This document shows positions 20,350-22,030 of a stretch of DNA of 22,030 nt, one piece after another (position 1 is the first letter of the stretch; each line of letters begins with the position of its first letter). The translations under genes were made by a program, and so were the position numbers. Source of the DNA: Bolinopsis microptera (taxonomy: Eukaryota > Ctenophora > Tentaculata > Lobata > Bolinopsidae); NCBI RefSeq assembly GCF_026151205.1, contig NW_026971892.1, forward strand, positions 1 through 22,030, read 5' to 3'. The notes beneath the pieces were generated by a model. That model did no database searches, was not told where the DNA came from, and was given only the letters and a program-made list of their open reading frames with translations.

Positions 20350-20755
20350 AAGTATCGTTACAAGTACGTACTTTTAAAATACTGCGGAAAAAGTACGCAG
20401 TACAATAATGTAGTGCAACGTGGTCGGCACGTGTCAAACTTTTTTTGCGCAGTTTTTTAAAAATTTGCGCGCGATTTCAGGTCTTTATAAGTTCAGATTG
20501 AGTGTTTTTTCTATTATCTCCATGAATATGGCTTTTAAAAACCATGATGAACAATGAAATTTCAATCGTGGGAAGTCGGGAGTTTCCCAATAAATAAAAA
20601 TCGGATCTAAAAAAACGTTTACAATCGCGCCTGTGAAATAAGTTTAAAAATTTTTTTGAATTGTTACACTGAGGTATCATCAACTTGTCTTTTCAAAATA
20701 AAAGTACAAGTACGCTACTTTTTTCGCCCGGGTATTTCATAACAATACTTCCTTC
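20350..20755. mobile_element. MITE-like non-autonomous DNA transposon with diverged TIRs
   Basis: The left end (20360-20403) and right end (about 20704-20750) are inverted copies. On the left, AAAATACTGCGGAAAAAGTA (from 20376) continues as CGC then AGTAC; the right end read on the minus strand gives GAAATACCCGGGCGAAAAAA from 20738 and then GTAGCGTAC. The shared pattern is AAATAC-nn-GCG-AAAAA-GTA-GC-GTAC, and AAGTA also appears further out on both sides. Ends dense in AGTAC and AAATAC are typical of many hAT-superfamily elements in animals, so hAT is the likeliest class. The interior, about 300 bases, has no transposase frame. I could not fix an 8-bp target-site duplication, so the borders are approximate. 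Confidence 0.5.
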
Positions 20756-22030
20756 CTTCTTAGGTTCCCGAGGAAAAACAGTGTGAGTGATTTTCGAAGC
20801 CGTTTTAGCGGTTTGGAAATGTTGCAAACTTTACAAGTTAAAAACGGTTTGAGAAAGGAGCAAAGCAAGCATATTATTTTCCCCCCTTTTCATATGGCCT
20901 TATATTTTTTGCCCATCTATTATTTATTGTAATTGATTAGTCCATTTAAAATGACTATTTTTGGGTTTTTGCCGGGAGAGGTTCTCTCTAAATTAAATGG
21001 TAGACAAAAATAAATGCGTAAAATTCATTGTGCCCCCCCGATTGCCATTTACTTTATCCATGAAGACCACCACTGTTAGTTAAGTGTTTAATCCATTATG
21101 TTTTAATTAACAAGGGTAGATTTTCCTCCGTCTATCAGCTGTTTTTTGAAGCCTGCAATTGCAAAAACCGAGCAAAGTATAAAAATTTACTGTTACTATT
21201 TTTCTAAATATTTCCCCCATGAGAACGTACTGTAAACATTAATAAGTTTTTTTGCGTCCCTGTATTTGGCCTGATCCGCCAAAACTATTTTTTTCGATAA
21301 AATGTAAACTTAATATGCCATCACGTTGGCTAGTGGTGGTTTTAGTTTATGTTAATCAAGTAATTATTTATGACTAAATCAGTATTTCTAAGTCACAGGA
21401 CTTTAGTAAATGAATTATGTGTTGTTTGGGCCCATAACAATGAATTTTTAATCAGTTAATTCAATCCGCCCCCATTTCTGCCAACTCCTTGCCCAGCTTG
21501 GACTTAGACAGAGCCGGACAAACAAAGCAGGACCCACGTTTTAATCCTCCCGATTTCATGCCACTATACTTAAATTTTATATTTAATATTTAGAAATTAT
21601 GCGTTGAATTTCAGATTACGTACTGACTAGTTGTTGAAATTTTAAGTAAACCCTCCAATGTTTTTTTTGTGCCAACGTGGATGAAACCTGACTTGATAGT
21701 GGCAGGCTTATTTGTTTTTCTGTGTTGCTGTTTAAAAATTGCTTTTCTGGTTTATTTTTCTATATATTGTGTCTGCTTTCTTCTGAGGAAACGCTAGACT
21801 TATCTATTGTCTTTTTTTCCAGCCCAATATATGTATAAAAATAATACTAACATATAGTTTTAATTCTGATTAATATACGTTGTAAAACATTATTTAACCT
21901 TTAAAGTCATCTAATACGATCCCGGGGGATACCTTTATTCAATAATATATGATAAGTTATTTGATTAAAAAGTTGGTCCCGTTACTTTCATGAAACTTTT
22001 TTCTAAAAATTTTTGTTTTTTTGTATACTT
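20756..22030. other. AT-rich sequence, no feature seen
   Basis: I found no open frame of note, RNA gene, tandem repeat or element end. Short homopolymer blocks reappear locally (C runs near 20881 and 21034) and more densely in the last 60 bases, which suggests declining quality towards the end of the window. Confidence 0.55.

Overview
This window looks like AT-rich, non-coding eukaryotic nuclear DNA, most plausibly from an invertebrate such as an arthropod. That is an inference from composition, the absence of dense prokaryote-style genes, several unrelated minisatellites and a short TIR transposon; no diagnostic gene fixes the taxon. I found no protein-coding gene, rRNA, tRNA or CRISPR array I would defend. 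Open frames are short (118 codons at most), do not chain, and match no family I recognise.

Sequence quality changes strongly along the window. From about 1 to 13 kb the bases are smeared into homopolymer blocks (AAAA, TTTT, GGGG, CCCC) far beyond what natural composition explains. The tandem array at 6906-7938 shows the damage directly, because recognisable 16-bp units alternate with units whose letters have been replaced by a neighbouring base. From about 13.7 kb to 21.9 kb the sequence looks mostly normal, with occasional C or G runs. Most frames in the left part are therefore not interpretable, and real genes there could be hidden.

Layout: 1-1837 smeared and unassigned; 1838-1955 a 23-bp AT-rich tandem repeat; 1956-4127 smeared and unassigned; 4128-4655 a composite repeat in which G-rich blocks punctuate short ACTTAGCAA-type units; 4656-6905 unassigned; 6906-7938 a 16-bp minisatellite of about 60 units; 7939-13345 unassigned, with a CATG-dense stretch (11220-11350) and a GC-rich patch (12828-13034); 13346-13740 a roughly 39-bp minisatellite of ten units; 13741-14540 unassigned.

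The cleaner right part holds a pre-miRNA-like foldback (14541-14608), a perfect 14-bp stem-loop with a competing downstream partner (14660-14721), a GC islet (14800-14823), a possible promoter region (GC box, CRE palindrome, TATA box and initiator-like site, 16525-17095), a GC-rich segment with two CACGTG boxes, one of them the 10-bp GTCACGTGAC palindrome (19120-19450), a 13-bp mini-tandem (19722-19769), and a roughly 400-bp MITE-like element with diverged inverted ends (about 20350-20755). Nothing shows these elements working together as one system. The best candidates for follow-up are the hairpin pair at 14.5-14.7 kb, the MITE and the composite repeat at 4.1-4.7 kb.
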